A stretch of 64,000 nt of DNA from JBEKCD01 sp050015055 (GTDB lineage: Archaea; Thermoproteota; Bathyarchaeia; Bathyarchaeales; Bathycorpusculaceae). The notes beneath the pieces were generated by a model. It did no database searches, had not been told where the DNA came from, and saw only the letters and a list, made by a program, of their open reading frames with translations. Shown here piece after piece: positions 9,960-18,565 of the stretch (the stretch's first letter is position 1; each line of letters starts with the position of its first letter). The stretch covers positions 1 to 64,000 of the forward strand of contig JBEKCD010000007.1 of NCBI GenBank assembly GCA_050015055.1, in the 5' to 3' direction. The position numbers were made by a program, and so were the translations under genes.

Positions 9960-10004
9960 AAAAATGAAGTTGCACGCGTTCCCTTCTGTATTGCTTGCAA
10001 AGGG

Positions 10005-10787
10005 CTAGGTCTTGACTTCGGCTTCAGCCGTCTGATCTGTTTTCTGTTCCTTTGTAGGCTCTTTTGCAGGTTCTTTTTCGGGCTTGACCTCGGTTTTTTT
10101 GGGTTCAGCCTTGAAGGTTTCAGCAAACTTGACTGTGGTTATTGCTTCGAGGAATCTGTGAATGTCCGTGGCTATGCCTCTTTTTGCAAGCTGAACTCCT
10201 TCCAAGTAGAAGGCTTCTTCTGGCATTTCGATGTTCAGGGTTTTTGCCTTTACGGTGAATTGGAACTTGCCTCCCTCGACGGCGGGTATTCGGCGGTGAA
10301 TTAGCGCGCCTATTTTCTCATTCACTGTTTCGAGTTTCTTCTTGACGGTCGTGTCGTAGACGAGTGTTTTTCCCGCGAGTGGGGGATTGAAGTCGAGGAG
10401 AATTCGCCCAGCTCCCATGGCTCGAACCGTGGCTGTCTTGCCGCCGTACTCGACGCGCTTCCCCAGCGTTGGCTCGATGTCTTTGGCCAGCAGCTGCCTA
10501 AGCGGGACCCGCTTGACCTTCTCTGGGTCTCTGGGGCCGAAGGCTTTGTCAGGCGGAATTTCTACTACAGCAGCCTTGTCTACTTCCATCGTTGTCAGGT
10601 TTTCATCCAGAGCCTTGATGACCCATCCCTCGCCGATGACCACCAGCTTGGGCTCGTAGATGTCGCCTTCCTTGTACATGTGTTCCTTCTTGGCTGTTTC
10701 TTCAAGGGTTGTATCGAAAACTTCACCAGTCTCCTTGACTTTGGCGACGTAGTCCACCAGTATGAAATTGCCTTTCTGCAAACTCAT
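10005..10787 (-). CDS. Long FKBP-type peptidyl-prolyl cis-trans isomerase (SlyD-like chaperone)
   Basis: 260 aa. The N-terminal FKBP domain begins 'GNFILVDYVAKVKETGEVFDTTLEE' in family fashion and carries the insert-in-flap chaperone segment ('PPDKAFGPRDPEKVKRVP'). A further domain (~150-230) resembles the C-terminal region of long archaeal FKBPs, followed by a low-complexity Lys/Glu/Pro tail (last ~35 residues, repeated EPxKEP). Expected to catalyse prolyl isomerisation and hold unfolded proteins in the cytoplasm. The start is ATG (MSLQKGNF). Monocistronic, in an isolated position between egsA and a ~440-bp gap. Confidence 0.9.
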   Translation of the reverse strand: MSLQKGNFILVDYVAKVKETGEVFDTTLEETAKKEHMYKEGDIYEPKLVVIGEGWVIKALDENLTTMEVDKAAVVEIPPDKAFGPRDPEKVKRVPLRQLLAKDIEPTLGKRVEYGGKTATVRAMGAGRILLDFNPPLAGKTLVYDTTVKKKLETVNEKIGALIHRRIPAVEGGKFQFTVKAKTLNIEMPEEAFYLEGVQLAKRGIATDIHRFLEAITTVKFAETFKAEPKKTEVKPEKEPAKEPTKEQKTDQTAEAEVKT

Positions 10788-11043
10788 GAAGCATCATCTT
10801 CGAGCTGTGTTGGCAAACTAAGTTTTAGTTGCCTACTGAATCCAATCTTAATGTTGAATTTGATATTAGATACCATGCTAACCTTTTCCTTTTGTTCTTT
10901 CCTTGCCTTAGTGGAAGAGGTTATGTTGTAAGTAAACAATGAATAAAAGCTTTTTTACGAAGGGTTCTACAAAGTCTTCGGTGAAAACGAGCCCACATGA
11001 GCCTTGTAAAAGATCGGTGAAAAATCACTGGTTAGCAATTGTA

Positions 11044-11052
11044 TTTATATAT
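11044..11052 (+). promoter_or_regulatory. Strong TATA box with no protein gene downstream
   Basis: TTTATATAT on the plus strand. The predicted transcription start is near 11072. The next plus-strand protein gene is over 1 kb away, so this promoter probably serves the RNA candidate immediately downstream. Confidence 0.5.
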
Positions 11053-11071
11053 CGCTCGTCTTGCCTTCCCT

Positions 11072-11200
11072 GCCTCTGCAGTGTCAAGCAGATCGAATAA
11101 GTGGTTGGCTCCTTCCAGATTTGGGGATTGGCTAGCATTCCGTACCTCAAACCCCAGAAACATTAGGCGCCCGCTAAGGCTGGAGCACGGGCATTTTTTC
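11072..11200 (+). ncRNA. Candidate structured non-coding RNA
   Basis: A ~125-nt segment set between a strong TATA box and a hairpin followed by a T6 run. Visible pairings: TCTGC/GCAGA (stem near 11074-11092), TTTGGGG with CCCCAGA (11120-11160, one G-U), and a GCCCG/CGGGC stem (11169-11192) directly before TTTTTT. No open reading frame is evident. The hairpin followed by AGAAACA loosely resembles an H/ACA guide layout, but I cannot assign a class. It is antisense to nothing known and converges on the broken nitroreductase. Confidence 0.3.
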
Positions 11201-11228
11201 AGTTAAGGTGCATTTTTGGCTGTGCTTG

Positions 11229-11782
11229 TCATCGCAGGAACTCACAGACATCGTCCAGAGCTTTTCTAGGTCTGGGTGCTGGAGCCTCTGCCGGCCAGCC
11301 GAGTGTTACTGCAGCCACTAGAGTCCATGGTTTGCCGAGATGCTTGGTAAGTGCTTTTGTCGCGTAGTAGACGTCACAGATCCACAGTGAGCCCAGTCCG
11401 AGGCTGTAGGCTTTCAGGAGCATGTTTTGGATGGAGGCGGCACGCTCTGCAAAGAGGATTCTTCCAAGTGCTTGTCGTCGTTCGAGTTCCAGACCACGAT
11501 CAAAATAGGCGCTTCATCCATAATTCTGCAAGAGTTAAGGGACGTTCCCATACGTGCCATGCCGATCTTGGCTGAAAGCTTCTGCAGTTCAACTTGGAAA
11601 AGCGCGGTCAGTTTCTTCTTGGCATCACCTTCAAGCACGGTGAAACGCCACGGTTGGCCGTTCTTGGCCGATGGTGCCCATGTTCCTGCCTCAAGAACCT
11701 CGCGCACAAGCTGGGCCTGAACAGATCTGTCCGTGTACTTTCGAACGCTCCGCCGCCCTCTTATTGCCTCATCAACTTCCAT
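11229..11782 (-). pseudogene. Nitroreductase-family flavoprotein, frameshifted
   Basis: Two abutting reading frames make one ~185-aa nitroreductase. The first (ATG 11782 with GAGG 9 nt upstream) covers 'MEVDEAIRGRRSVRKYTDR' and 'LEAGTWAPSAKNGQPWRF', the FMN-binding start. It leaves frame near 11441 after 'LEESSLQSV'. The other frame continues 'AASIQNMLLKAYSLGLGSLW' to the C-terminus 'ALDDVCEFLR'. Restoring one missing base after 'QSV' joins them exactly. Either a recent inactivating mutation or a base-calling error; the rest is well conserved, favouring a very recent event or an error. Family members reduce nitro groups, quinones or flavins with NAD(P)H. Confidence 0.8.
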
Positions 11783-12131
11783 AAAAGTCAACCTCGAGAG
11801 ATCCTTACATCATCCCCAGGAGAATAGCCAGAATTAGGCAAAGAACAGCCCCAAGCGATAAATGGCTAAAATGAATATTCTAGATTTTTGTATCGAACCA
11901 ATTAGAAAAGTCATTCAACCAATACTTAAGAAAAAGCTCAATCAGTCGAAGAAGTAAGAAAATCGCCAAACGAAAGTTTACAGGAAGAACAACCAAGCAA
12001 GCGCACGCGCACGGGCTTGATTGAATCTTATAGGTCGAAGGTTTGAAGCTTGAACCCACGAGACTGGCGATAGCTGGAAACTTTTTTATCCTTGAGCGTT
12101 GACTTAGAATCTTGAGAAAGAAGGATTTCGA

Positions 12132-13094
12132 TTGGTTCTGAAGATCGTTACTTGCACAATACTGGTCTTGCTCGTAATAATCGCGGTGACACTGGTGTTC
12201 GAGGCTCAACCTATTAAGGCAGATGAACCTTCGGCTGAAGTCGTTAATGAGCAGCTTGGGCTCAAACTTACCATGACACTTGAAAAAACTGTTTACAGTC
12301 TTGGCGAGCCGATAAACGTAACGCTTACAGCCACAAACATTAGCAATCAAACAATTAACTTCGCATATGCAGCTTGGACCTTTGACTTTCTGGTTTACAA
12401 CGATACAAGCTTCGTATATCAATGGTCAAGCTTCAGGGTTTTCCCGATGTTCATCATAAATTGGCCACTTGATATTGGAGAGAATATAACGAATGTCTTG
12501 GTTTGGCCGCAAACCTGTAACGTCACGGCAGTGTCGGAAGGCATTCCCGTTTCACCGGGAACATACTACATCGTTGGTCAAGTTCCATCATATGGATTAG
12601 AAACAACGCCGATACGGGTAACCATAGCCCGACAGTTAAGCCTTGTATCTTTGAAAACCGTCGTTGGTCAAGGGTACAGCTTACCTATTAACGTGACCGT
12701 CATGAATTCGGCGAATTCAGCCGAGACATTCAACGTCACTGTGCTCAGCAATGCAACAGTCATAGGAACCGAAGTGAACGTTGACGTTTCAAATGGAACC
12801 TTGACGGCTCTCAGCTTTACTTGGAACACAACCGGTTTCAACTTGGGAAACTACACTGTAAACGCACTTGCAAGCAGCCTATCAGCAAGCAGCTCAATAG
12901 TCTTAACGATTCCAGGCGACATCAACGGAGACTTCAAAGTCAACCTTCAAGACTTAGCCATCCTTGCAAACGCTTATGGATCCAAGCCAACCGACGCCAA
13001 ATGGAACGCCAATGCGGACGTAGACGGCAACGGTGCCATAGGACTATCAGACCTCGTCGCACTGGCTCAGCACTACGGACAACACTACCCATAA
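12132..13094 (+). CDS. Secreted protein with dockerin domain
   Basis: 320 aa, TTG start with AAGGA 7 nt upstream. N-terminal signal/anchor (~5-25, 'ILVLLVIIAVTLVF'), a BsuPI-like beta-sandwich (~45-160, 'LTMTLEKTVYSLGEPINVTL'), a CARDB-like domain (~165-255) with many N-glycosylation sequons, then a type-I dockerin (~260-318). The dockerin has two calcium loops: 'DINGDFKVNLQDLAILANAY' and 'ADVDGNGAIGLSDLVALAQ'. Dockerins bind cohesins, and the protein at 1-4697 has an N-terminal cohesin. No catalytic module is visible, so it is likely structural or carbohydrate/surface binding. Monocistronic. Confidence 0.88.
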   Translation: MVLKIVTCTILVLLVIIAVTLVFEAQPIKADEPSAEVVNEQLGLKLTMTLEKTVYSLGEPINVTLTATNISNQTINFAYAAWTFDFLVYNDTSFVYQWSSFRVFPMFIINWPLDIGENITNVLVWPQTCNVTAVSEGIPVSPGTYYIVGQVPSYGLETTPIRVTIARQLSLVSLKTVVGQGYSLPINVTVMNSANSAETFNVTVLSNATVIGTEVNVDVSNGTLTALSFTWNTTGFNLGNYTVNALASSLSASSSIVLTIPGDINGDFKVNLQDLAILANAYGSKPTDAKWNANADVDGNGAIGLSDLVALAQHYGQHYP

Positions 13095-13371
13095 TCCCTC
13101 ATCTTCTTTCGTGTGTAGCACAGTGGGGAATTCGTAACGAGCGGCAAACGCCTTCTTCCAGCCAGCAAAAGGAAAAGCAACAATAGTTGTCGTTCTGCTC
13201 ATTAGCGTGGGAAAATCTGCACACGCTATACTTTCTGCTGCGATAGAGCCAACGACCTTCTATTCTTACTCTATTAATACTAGAATAGTATATAGTGATA
13301 GGCTAATGCAGGGTAAAGGACATAACTGTTTCTTACGTTCTAAGGTAACTTGTAGGGTAGCTTAACCTAAG
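13095..13371. other. Intergenic stretch, nothing recognised
   Basis: AT-rich spacer after the dockerin gene. A run TTAATACTAGAATAGTATATAG near 13275 could hold a promoter. No gene seen. Confidence 0.3.
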
Positions 13372-13494
13372 TTAGGTTTCTGGAAGTTCTTTCTGCAGAT
13401 GCTGAATCAGCCTCTCAATATTGCCCAACTTCTCTTCAGTCAAGTTGATCCGTCTTTTCAAGTCCATGTTCTCAGTCACAAGGCTGTTAACCAT
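13372..13494 (-). CDS. Putative 40-aa coiled-coil microprotein
   Basis: ATG-initiated, 40 residues, Leu/Ile heptad pattern through 'DLKRRINLTEEKLGNIERL' and 'IQHLQKEL'. The frame stays open 12 codons upstream of the ATG, but no better start is present there. The ribosome-binding site is weak (CAGG). No homologue recognised. It could be a remnant of a coiled-coil protein rather than a functional gene. Confidence 0.3.
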   Translation of the reverse strand: MVNSLVTENMDLKRRINLTEEKLGNIERLIQHLQKELPET

Positions 13495-13640
13495 AACCTG
13501 TAATTGCTCGTTAGCGCACGTTGTCGTATAATGTGGCTAAGGCTCAGAACAAGGATTGAGCCGTAGGTCGTGCCAGCTATTGGTAAGAGAATCACAAGGC
13601 TATTATAGCTCCAAGCAGCTACAGAATGTTGGCGTTTCAT

Positions 13641-13883
13641 ATGGTCGAAGCGATAGTTCTTGTTCGAGCCGGGTCAAGCGAAAATCTGAACTTTATGAAA
13701 ACTGTCCAGGAGGAACTCAGCAAGGTCAAAGGTGTCAAAGAAGTCAATGGCGTCTTCGGCCGCTGGGACTTCGTGATCAAACTGGAAACAAGAACTCTTG
13801 GAGACTTAGGCAACCTAGTCACGGATTGCGTTAGAAGCATCAAAGGAATACAGTCCACAGAAACCCTCGTGATGGGCTTCTAA
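13641..13883 (+). CDS. Stand-alone Lrp/AsnC effector-binding (RAM) domain protein
   Basis: 80 aa from ATG 13641; ATG 13626 is an alternative. A single RAM ferredoxin-like fold: 'MVEAIVLVRAGSSENLNFM', then 'VKEVNGVFGRWDFVIKLET' and the C-terminal strand 'GIQSTETLVMGF'. No helix-turn-helix is present, so it is not itself a classical Lrp. Such SARP/RAM proteins bind small molecules such as amino acids, or pair with full-length Lrp proteins. Stand-alone in this context. Confidence 0.8.
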   Translation: MVEAIVLVRAGSSENLNFMKTVQEELSKVKGVKEVNGVFGRWDFVIKLETRTLGDLGNLVTDCVRSIKGIQSTETLVMGF

Positions 13884-13974
13884 AACGTAACCACGAGTTG
13901 ACTGGTACCCACATCCCTTGCTTTTTATGTCTGAACTCTCTGTCGAGGTTTCCAGATAGCGCGCATGCCTGTTG

Positions 13975-14101
13975 AGACTGTGTGGAAAGTCAAATTTGTT
14001 TCAAGAAATTGCGCTCTACATGTATAGAACACTCCCAAGGCCAGTCTTTTGCACATAAAACAAGCAATTTTCTGAAAGCGACCCGAGTTTTCACACAGTC
14101 T
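13975..14101. repeat. 127-bp imperfect inverted repeat
   Basis: Outer arms GAGACTGTGTGGAAA (13975) and TTTTCACACAGTCTC (ending 14101) pair at 14 of 15 positions. Inner arms TTTCAAGAAATTGC and GCAATTTTCTGAAA pair at 12 of 14. Together they form one long nested hairpin with a ~50-nt apical loop. No coding capacity. Could be a MITE-like element or a structured RNA. Confidence 0.6.
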
Positions 14102-14240
14102 CGTTCCTAAATTCATTCGCGAGCTGGTTTTTGTCACAGGCTCGCTTGGTTCGAGGATGACCGTGTGACTATAGATGCGAGAAGTATCGTCTGTAGGACA
14201 TGAACCAACTCGTCACTCCCAAAAAAGGGAATTTAGGAAC
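14102..14240. repeat. 12-bp perfect inverted repeat pair
   Basis: GTTCCTAAATTC (14102-14113) and its exact complement GAATTTAGGAAC (14229-14240) bracket ~115 bp. The first arm abuts the end of the 127-bp inverted repeat, so the two structures look like parts of one decayed element. Confidence 0.5.
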
Positions 14241-14277
14241 ACGCTAGCGCGAATCCTTTTTTTCAAGAGGAATGGTT

Positions 14278-14304
14278 CAAGAATCACGCGTGCGCTGATT
14301 CTTG
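14278..14304. repeat. Perfect 9-bp hairpin
   Basis: CAAGAATCA, a 9-nt loop rich in GC, then TGATTCTTG. It lies ~80 bp upstream of the GNAT gene. It could be an operator or the last part of the inverted-repeat cluster. Confidence 0.5.
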
Positions 14305-14386
14305 AGGCTCAATTGGCTGTTTTCTTGTGTTGTGTTGTTAAGGGTTATATGGTTGTTTGTTCAGGGGTTTTGGGCGGTGAGGTTGC

Positions 14387-14998
14387 GTGTTCGAATTTGG
14401 AAGAGTGAGGTTTAGAGCTGTGGAGAGGGAGGATTTGGGGTTGTTGCACGGGTGGGAGAATGATTCTGAGCTGATTATGTATTCCAGGAGTAGGCCTCTG
14501 AATTTTGTCAGTTTGGCTCAGCTGGAGAAGCAGTATGAGGATTGGATGAAGGATGAGAAGGAGCTGCATTTCATCGTTGAGCTCGTTGACTCTAAGGAGG
14601 CTGTTGGCATTGCGCGTCTGCAGAGGCAGGACTGGGGCAACGTCAAGACTGTGGACATCGGAACCTATATTGGAAAGAAGGAACTCTGGGGAAAAGGTCT
14701 GGGACGAGAGATAACCGTCGGGCTGCTGGAGATGGCCTTTAACCAGCTTAACGCTGAACGGTGCCAAGCGTGGAGCGTTGAGTACAATCGTCGCGCTCAC
14801 AACGCTTTGGAAGCCTGCGGCTTCAAGAAGGGCGGAGCCGTAAGACAGACAGTTTTCGTGAACGGCCGCAAATGGGACAGCTATTACTTTGACATTCTGA
14901 GAGACGAATACCTGAACACTAGACTGGATCTGCTGAAGCGAACACTGGGAGACAAAGCTGAGGATTACATCGGTAAGAATGACAAGGTTGAAGGTTGA
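14387..14998 (+). CDS. GNAT-family N-acetyltransferase (RimJ/RimL-like)
   Basis: 203 aa, GTG start with GGTGAGG upstream and a TTATATGG box ~45 bp upstream. Single GNAT fold: N-terminal 'VRFRAVEREDLGLLHGWEND', acetyl-CoA loop 'KKELWGKGLGREITVGLLEM' (Q/RxxGxG/A type), and 'NRRAHNALEACGFKKGG'. The last ~35 residues extend past the usual end. Related to ribosomal-protein or antibiotic acetyltransferases; substrate unknown. It belongs to the same broad family as the three GNATs near 58-64 kb but is more distant. Confidence 0.85.
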   Translation: MFEFGRVRFRAVEREDLGLLHGWENDSELIMYSRSRPLNFVSLAQLEKQYEDWMKDEKELHFIVELVDSKEAVGIARLQRQDWGNVKTVDIGTYIGKKELWGKGLGREITVGLLEMAFNQLNAERCQAWSVEYNRRAHNALEACGFKKGGAVRQTVFVNGRKWDSYYFDILRDEYLNTRLDLLKRTLGDKAEDYIGKNDKVEG

Positions 14999-15052
14999 CA
15001 GGAAAGGCTGTAAGACGTCACCGCGCGTTTCAATCACCATAACGGAAAGGAC

Positions 15053-15592
15053 ATGCCAAAAAAACCATCGCGTCAGGCGACGATGCCTAGAAAACGTAAT
15101 AAGAAGGGGGAGAGCCCATTGAGTGTGGTGCTTTCTCAAATGAGTCATGAAGCTGTGTGTCTGGAAAGGAAACTTGTTGTTCCAGATGCCAAGGTGGATG
15201 ACGTGGCTTTGGCCTGCCAGAGAGCCTTCAAGGAAATGGGTTTGAGGGTGATGAAAACCGAAAGAACCAAAGAGGGAAGTGCAACAGTGCTCGCCGGAGA
15301 AGGCGCGCTCGTGCCCTTGACCCTGAGAACCCTGCTATCCCCATTCAGCATACAACAATACGTCAAAGCTGCACAACGATCAGGCGTGCACGTGGTGATT
15401 TCGCCGTCAGAAGAAGGCACCATGATATACTCCTGCGGGCTCGCACTCGACGAACTAACCGGAAAGCCCGCCAAAAGCTTCTCCGACGAGGACATGGATG
15501 AGATAACCAACACGATGGAAGCCCTTGACTTTGAAAACAAATTCATAAAGAAGATAAAGGAACTCTTCCCCAAAACCAAAGAAATAGAATAG
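15053..15592 (+). CDS. Conserved-looking hypothetical protein
   Basis: 179 aa; the start could be ATG 15053 or ATG 15083. The first ~25 residues are very basic (KKPSRQ...PRKRNKKG) and probably disordered. The rest is a compact alpha/beta domain with regular hydrophobic strands ('VVISPSEEGTMIYSCGLALD') and a charged C-terminal helix. No membrane segment and no family recognised. It follows the GNAT on the same strand (54-nt gap) and may be co-transcribed. Confidence 0.6.
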   Translation: MPKKPSRQATMPRKRNKKGESPLSVVLSQMSHEAVCLERKLVVPDAKVDDVALACQRAFKEMGLRVMKTERTKEGSATVLAGEGALVPLTLRTLLSPFSIQQYVKAAQRSGVHVVISPSEEGTMIYSCGLALDELTGKPAKSFSDEDMDEITNTMEALDFENKFIKKIKELFPKTKEIE

Positions 15593-15941
15593 CAACACTC
15601 AGGATGGCGGACAAGCGCCAGCCACTACGTTGTGAAATGGTCTTTTCTCCGCCGCGCAAGAAAAAAAGCCTCTGAGATTCAGTTTGCTGGGTCTGAAAAA
15701 CTGGGGCTTCATGAGTGTTGGTCGTGCGTGATGGGCTAGCTTGTCAGGTAGCGCTCGCGAAGAGCAACAACGCGCTTTGTCGTATGCTGTCACAGCTGTG
15801 ATCCAGCCGATGTCGTTTGGTCCAGTAGATGGCAACAGTTATTTATAGGCGGACGTATAGGAAAAACGTTAGAAGCAGGTTTCTGAGTGGTCAAATTGTC
15901 GGAAGATAATCGGCAAGCGGCTGCGACGAGGCGAGAAAAGC
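15593..15941. other. Intergenic region with promoter of the zinc-ribbon gene
   Basis: Holds a TTATTTATAGG box near 15838-15848, about 100 bp before the next start. I find no credible gene on either strand; the open frame at 15599-15835 (minus) lacks protein-like composition. Confidence 0.4.
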
Positions 15942-16937
15942 TTGTACTGTCCTAAGTGCGGAACTCAGCTTCCAGACGATGCTTCGTTCTGCATAAAGTG
16001 TGGAACCAGCCTCACCACTGCTCAGCCACAACAGGCTCCAGCCTCGACTGCGCCCATTCTCGCTCCGCTGGAAGCAAAGTCACTGAACTGTCCCCATTGT
16101 GGCGCGCCAATCACGCCCAAGTTTGGCGAAATGATCATAACCTGTGAGTATTGTGGAACAGGAGTATCGTTAGGAAACGACGGCTGGAGGGGTGTACAGA
16201 GGCAAACCATGCTTCCACTCAAGCTAGCTGAAAAGGATCAAGTCGCCGCGGAAATCCACAGCCTCATGGACAAGGGACTGCTGCACAGACACCTTCAGGA
16301 GAAATCAACGCTTGAGGAGATGAACCTGAGCTTTGTCCCTTACTGGATCGTCTCCGTATCGGCGAGGACATCAGTCGTGGCTAGTGACATGGCAGTTCAA
16401 GCCGGAGAAATAGCTACCACTGCTGCACTCGCCGGTGTGATAGGATCGGGCTTTGGTGGCAGACGGGGTGGAGGTGGTTTTGCAGGGCCACTTCTTGCGG
16501 GAGCACTGATGGGCGGCATGATGGGTCCGAGTCAAGCTGCCGCGAGGAAGACCTACCAGATGAACAACAACTACAATTTTCCTATAGTAGCGCTCAAGGC
16601 TCTCACTGAGCATCAGCCCAGAAATTACCAGTTCAACCTCGACGATAGGACACTTTTCGATGTTTCGAAGGTCCCGAAGGGTATAAAGATCCTCAACGGT
16701 GACGTTGGAGAAGAGGCGGCCAAATATCAGGCTAAGACGCTCGTCGACCAGTTGCAATCCGAGAGGGCGCACGAACAGTACCATATGATTCAGCAGCTAC
16801 ACACCGACATAGACGTCGCAGACTCAGAGTTGCTCTATGCGCCAATATGGTTCGCGCGCTACGAACACAAGGGGAACAAAATAGCTTTGGTAATCGATGG
16901 CAACTCAGCCAGCGTCATAAACAGCATCGGCCTCTAA
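15942..16937 (+). CDS. Double zinc-ribbon protein with Gly-rich segment
   Basis: 331 aa, TTG start with GGCGAG upstream. Two zinc ribbons: residues 3-21 ('CPKCGTQLPDDASFCIKCG') and ~50-72 ('CPHCGAPITPKFGEMIITC.YCG'). After ~100 residues of alpha/beta sequence a hydrophobic Gly-rich stretch follows (~150-200, 'GSGFGGRRGGGGFAGPLLAG'), then a C-terminal domain ending 'LYAPIWFARYEHKGNKIALV'. That ending resembles archaeal and bacterial zinc-ribbon proteins that place a membrane-associated middle between cytosolic modules. Function unknown. Confidence 0.75.
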   Translation: MYCPKCGTQLPDDASFCIKCGTSLTTAQPQQAPASTAPILAPLEAKSLNCPHCGAPITPKFGEMIITCEYCGTGVSLGNDGWRGVQRQTMLPLKLAEKDQVAAEIHSLMDKGLLHRHLQEKSTLEEMNLSFVPYWIVSVSARTSVVASDMAVQAGEIATTAALAGVIGSGFGGRRGGGGFAGPLLAGALMGGMMGPSQAAARKTYQMNNNYNFPIVALKALTEHQPRNYQFNLDDRTLFDVSKVPKGIKILNGDVGEEAAKYQAKTLVDQLQSERAHEQYHMIQQLHTDIDVADSELLYAPIWFARYEHKGNKIALVIDGNSASVINSIGL

Positions 16938-17105
16938 AATAAACGAGAGAATCCTGCTCCACCCACGATTCCCGTCTCTCATTTTTCGTTTTAAGTCTGG
17001 CTAATTCCCAGCGAATATCGTGACGGCAGATGTGCTTTTCTCCAGAAGGCAAATATCGGCTATGCATGATATGAGAGACCTAGCCAGCGCATCGGCGGGT
17101 TAGGT

Positions 17106-18125
17106 TTGGATATTCAGAAGAGGAATGTTTGCATATTCTTGTTTGTGCTTCTAATTTCATGCGAGTTCGTTCCTCTCGTATTGGCCTCTGAATCCACTTT
17201 TTCAGTGATATGGATCACTGACACACAGTACCTTTCGCAGACGTATCCCAGGGATTTTGACAACATGTGCAAATGGATAATAAGCAACAAGGACGCCTAC
17301 AACATCAAGATGGTCGTGCACACGGGCGACATAGTCAACACTGCTTCGGATCTGAATCAATGGGAGAACGCCAACCATTCGATGGGAATGTTGCTGGACA
17401 ACGGCATACCCTACTGTTGGGACGCTGGAAATCATGATGACCAGTCCTCATGGAACGGCATGAACTTCAAAGCCTTCAACGCCTCAACCATGAGTCAAAA
17501 ACCCTACTGGCTCGGAGACTATTCAAACGGCAGAAGCACGGCAATACACTTCGAATTCGGCAACTGGAGCTTCATAGTCGTCAACCTCGAATACGAAGCA
17601 GATGACTCAGCCCTCAGCTGGGCCAACAGCATCCTGGACAGCCATCCCAACTCCTACGCCATCGTCGCCACTCACGCCTATCTGGATGAGGACTGCCAGT
17701 ACGATCAATGGGGCCTTCATCTTCAGAACACGGTTTTGAACAATCACTCGAACGTTTTCATGACTCTGAACGGCCACTTCTACAGCAACGGCAACGCCAA
17801 CCGAACAGCAATAGGAAATCGCTATGAACTCTTCTTCAACTATCAGAACTTAGACTCCGAGAGAGGAGCGGCAACCGTACGAATCCTGACCTTCAACGTG
17901 TTCGAGGGCAAAGTAGATGTTAAGACCTACAAAATCTACAGCGGTCAGTTTGTAACGGATTCTGACAACCAATTCACCCTGAACATTCCGTTTGGCGCGA
18001 TTCCAGAATTCCCAGCTAACCTTCTGCCCTTAATAGTCGCTCTGATCGCCCTTTCTTCCGTACTGTTAAGACCACGGCGACCAATACACATACGAGACAG
18101 CAAAAGGCCGCCAAAATCCCAGTAG
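17106..18125 (+). CDS. Secreted calcineurin-like metallophosphoesterase with PEF C-terminal anchor
   Basis: 339 aa, TTG start. Signal peptide (~8-28). Phosphoesterase motifs in order: 'WITDTQY' (Asp-x-Gln variant of DxH), 'VVHTGDIV' (GD), 'DAGNHDD' (GNHD), 'VATHAY', and 'LNGHFY' (GHxx). The C-terminus has 'IPEFPANLLPLIVALIALSS' then Arg-rich residues: a PEF motif, one membrane helix and a basic cluster, the layout of archaeal surface-sorting tails. The substrate may be phosphate esters or sugar phosphates. Closest functional guess is an extracellular phosphatase or nuclease. Confidence 0.88.
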   Translation: MDIQKRNVCIFLFVLLISCEFVPLVLASESTFSVIWITDTQYLSQTYPRDFDNMCKWIISNKDAYNIKMVVHTGDIVNTASDLNQWENANHSMGMLLDNGIPYCWDAGNHDDQSSWNGMNFKAFNASTMSQKPYWLGDYSNGRSTAIHFEFGNWSFIVVNLEYEADDSALSWANSILDSHPNSYAIVATHAYLDEDCQYDQWGLHLQNTVLNNHSNVFMTLNGHFYSNGNANRTAIGNRYELFFNYQNLDSERGAATVRILTFNVFEGKVDVKTYKIYSGQFVTDSDNQFTLNIPFGAIPEFPANLLPLIVALIALSSVLLRPRRPIHIRDSKRPPKSQ

Positions 18126-18190
18126 GCCTCCCAGACCTGAGCAATCATACACATCCCCCATCTGTTTCCTCACGAGTCGTTACCGACAGC
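18126..18190. other. Short spacer after the phosphoesterase gene
   Basis: Nothing recognisable before the repeat block. Confidence 0.3.
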
Positions 18191-18420
18191 ATTACATCTG
18201 GCGTTACAACTGAACAGCAGAAAGTAAACCCCACCTACAATCCCTGACTAGTACATTGAAAATTACATCTGACATTACAAACAAAAGAGCCGAGTCCACT
18301 CTGAACAGTAGTCCAGCCCGTTTTTCTCCATGGTTTGTAACAATACACATTGCATCTGACATTACAAACAAAAAAGAGGGGGGTCAACATCAAAACCTTA
18401 CAATTCAACATTACAAAAAT
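18191..18420. repeat. Array of TTACA(N7)TTACA direct repeats
   Basis: ATTACATCTGGCGTTACAA (~18191), ATTACATCTGACATTACAAA (~18264), ATTGCATCTGACATTACAAA (~18350) and a weaker ACAATTCAACATTACAAA (~18402), spaced 50-86 bp. On the minus strand each unit has TGTAAT half-sites 12 bp apart. The 18242-18381 part reappears inverted at 43512-43650. It may be an operator/iteron-like array; no protein gene is seen inside it. Confidence 0.7.
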
Positions 18421-18565
18421 GTAAAACAAGAAAGGGGGGTCAACTCTGAAGGAAGGGGGCCGACGGTAAGAGTCCCCCGAACCAGACGCACTCAGACACT
18501 GATGTTTTGAGTCAGAAGCTAGAAACCTCAATGCTTACACAAAAAACAACAAAATGGGATAATTT

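Noticed and set aside
14140..14240. tRNA-like GGTTCGA near 14148
   Set aside because: No acceptor or anticodon stem can be paired around it.
14175..14408. Plus-strand 77-codon open frame
   Set aside because: It covers the inverted-repeat cluster and GNAT promoter, with no protein-like composition or ribosome-binding site.
15599..15835. Minus-strand 78-codon open frame
   Set aside because: Composition not protein-like, no start signals; it overlaps the promoter of the next gene.
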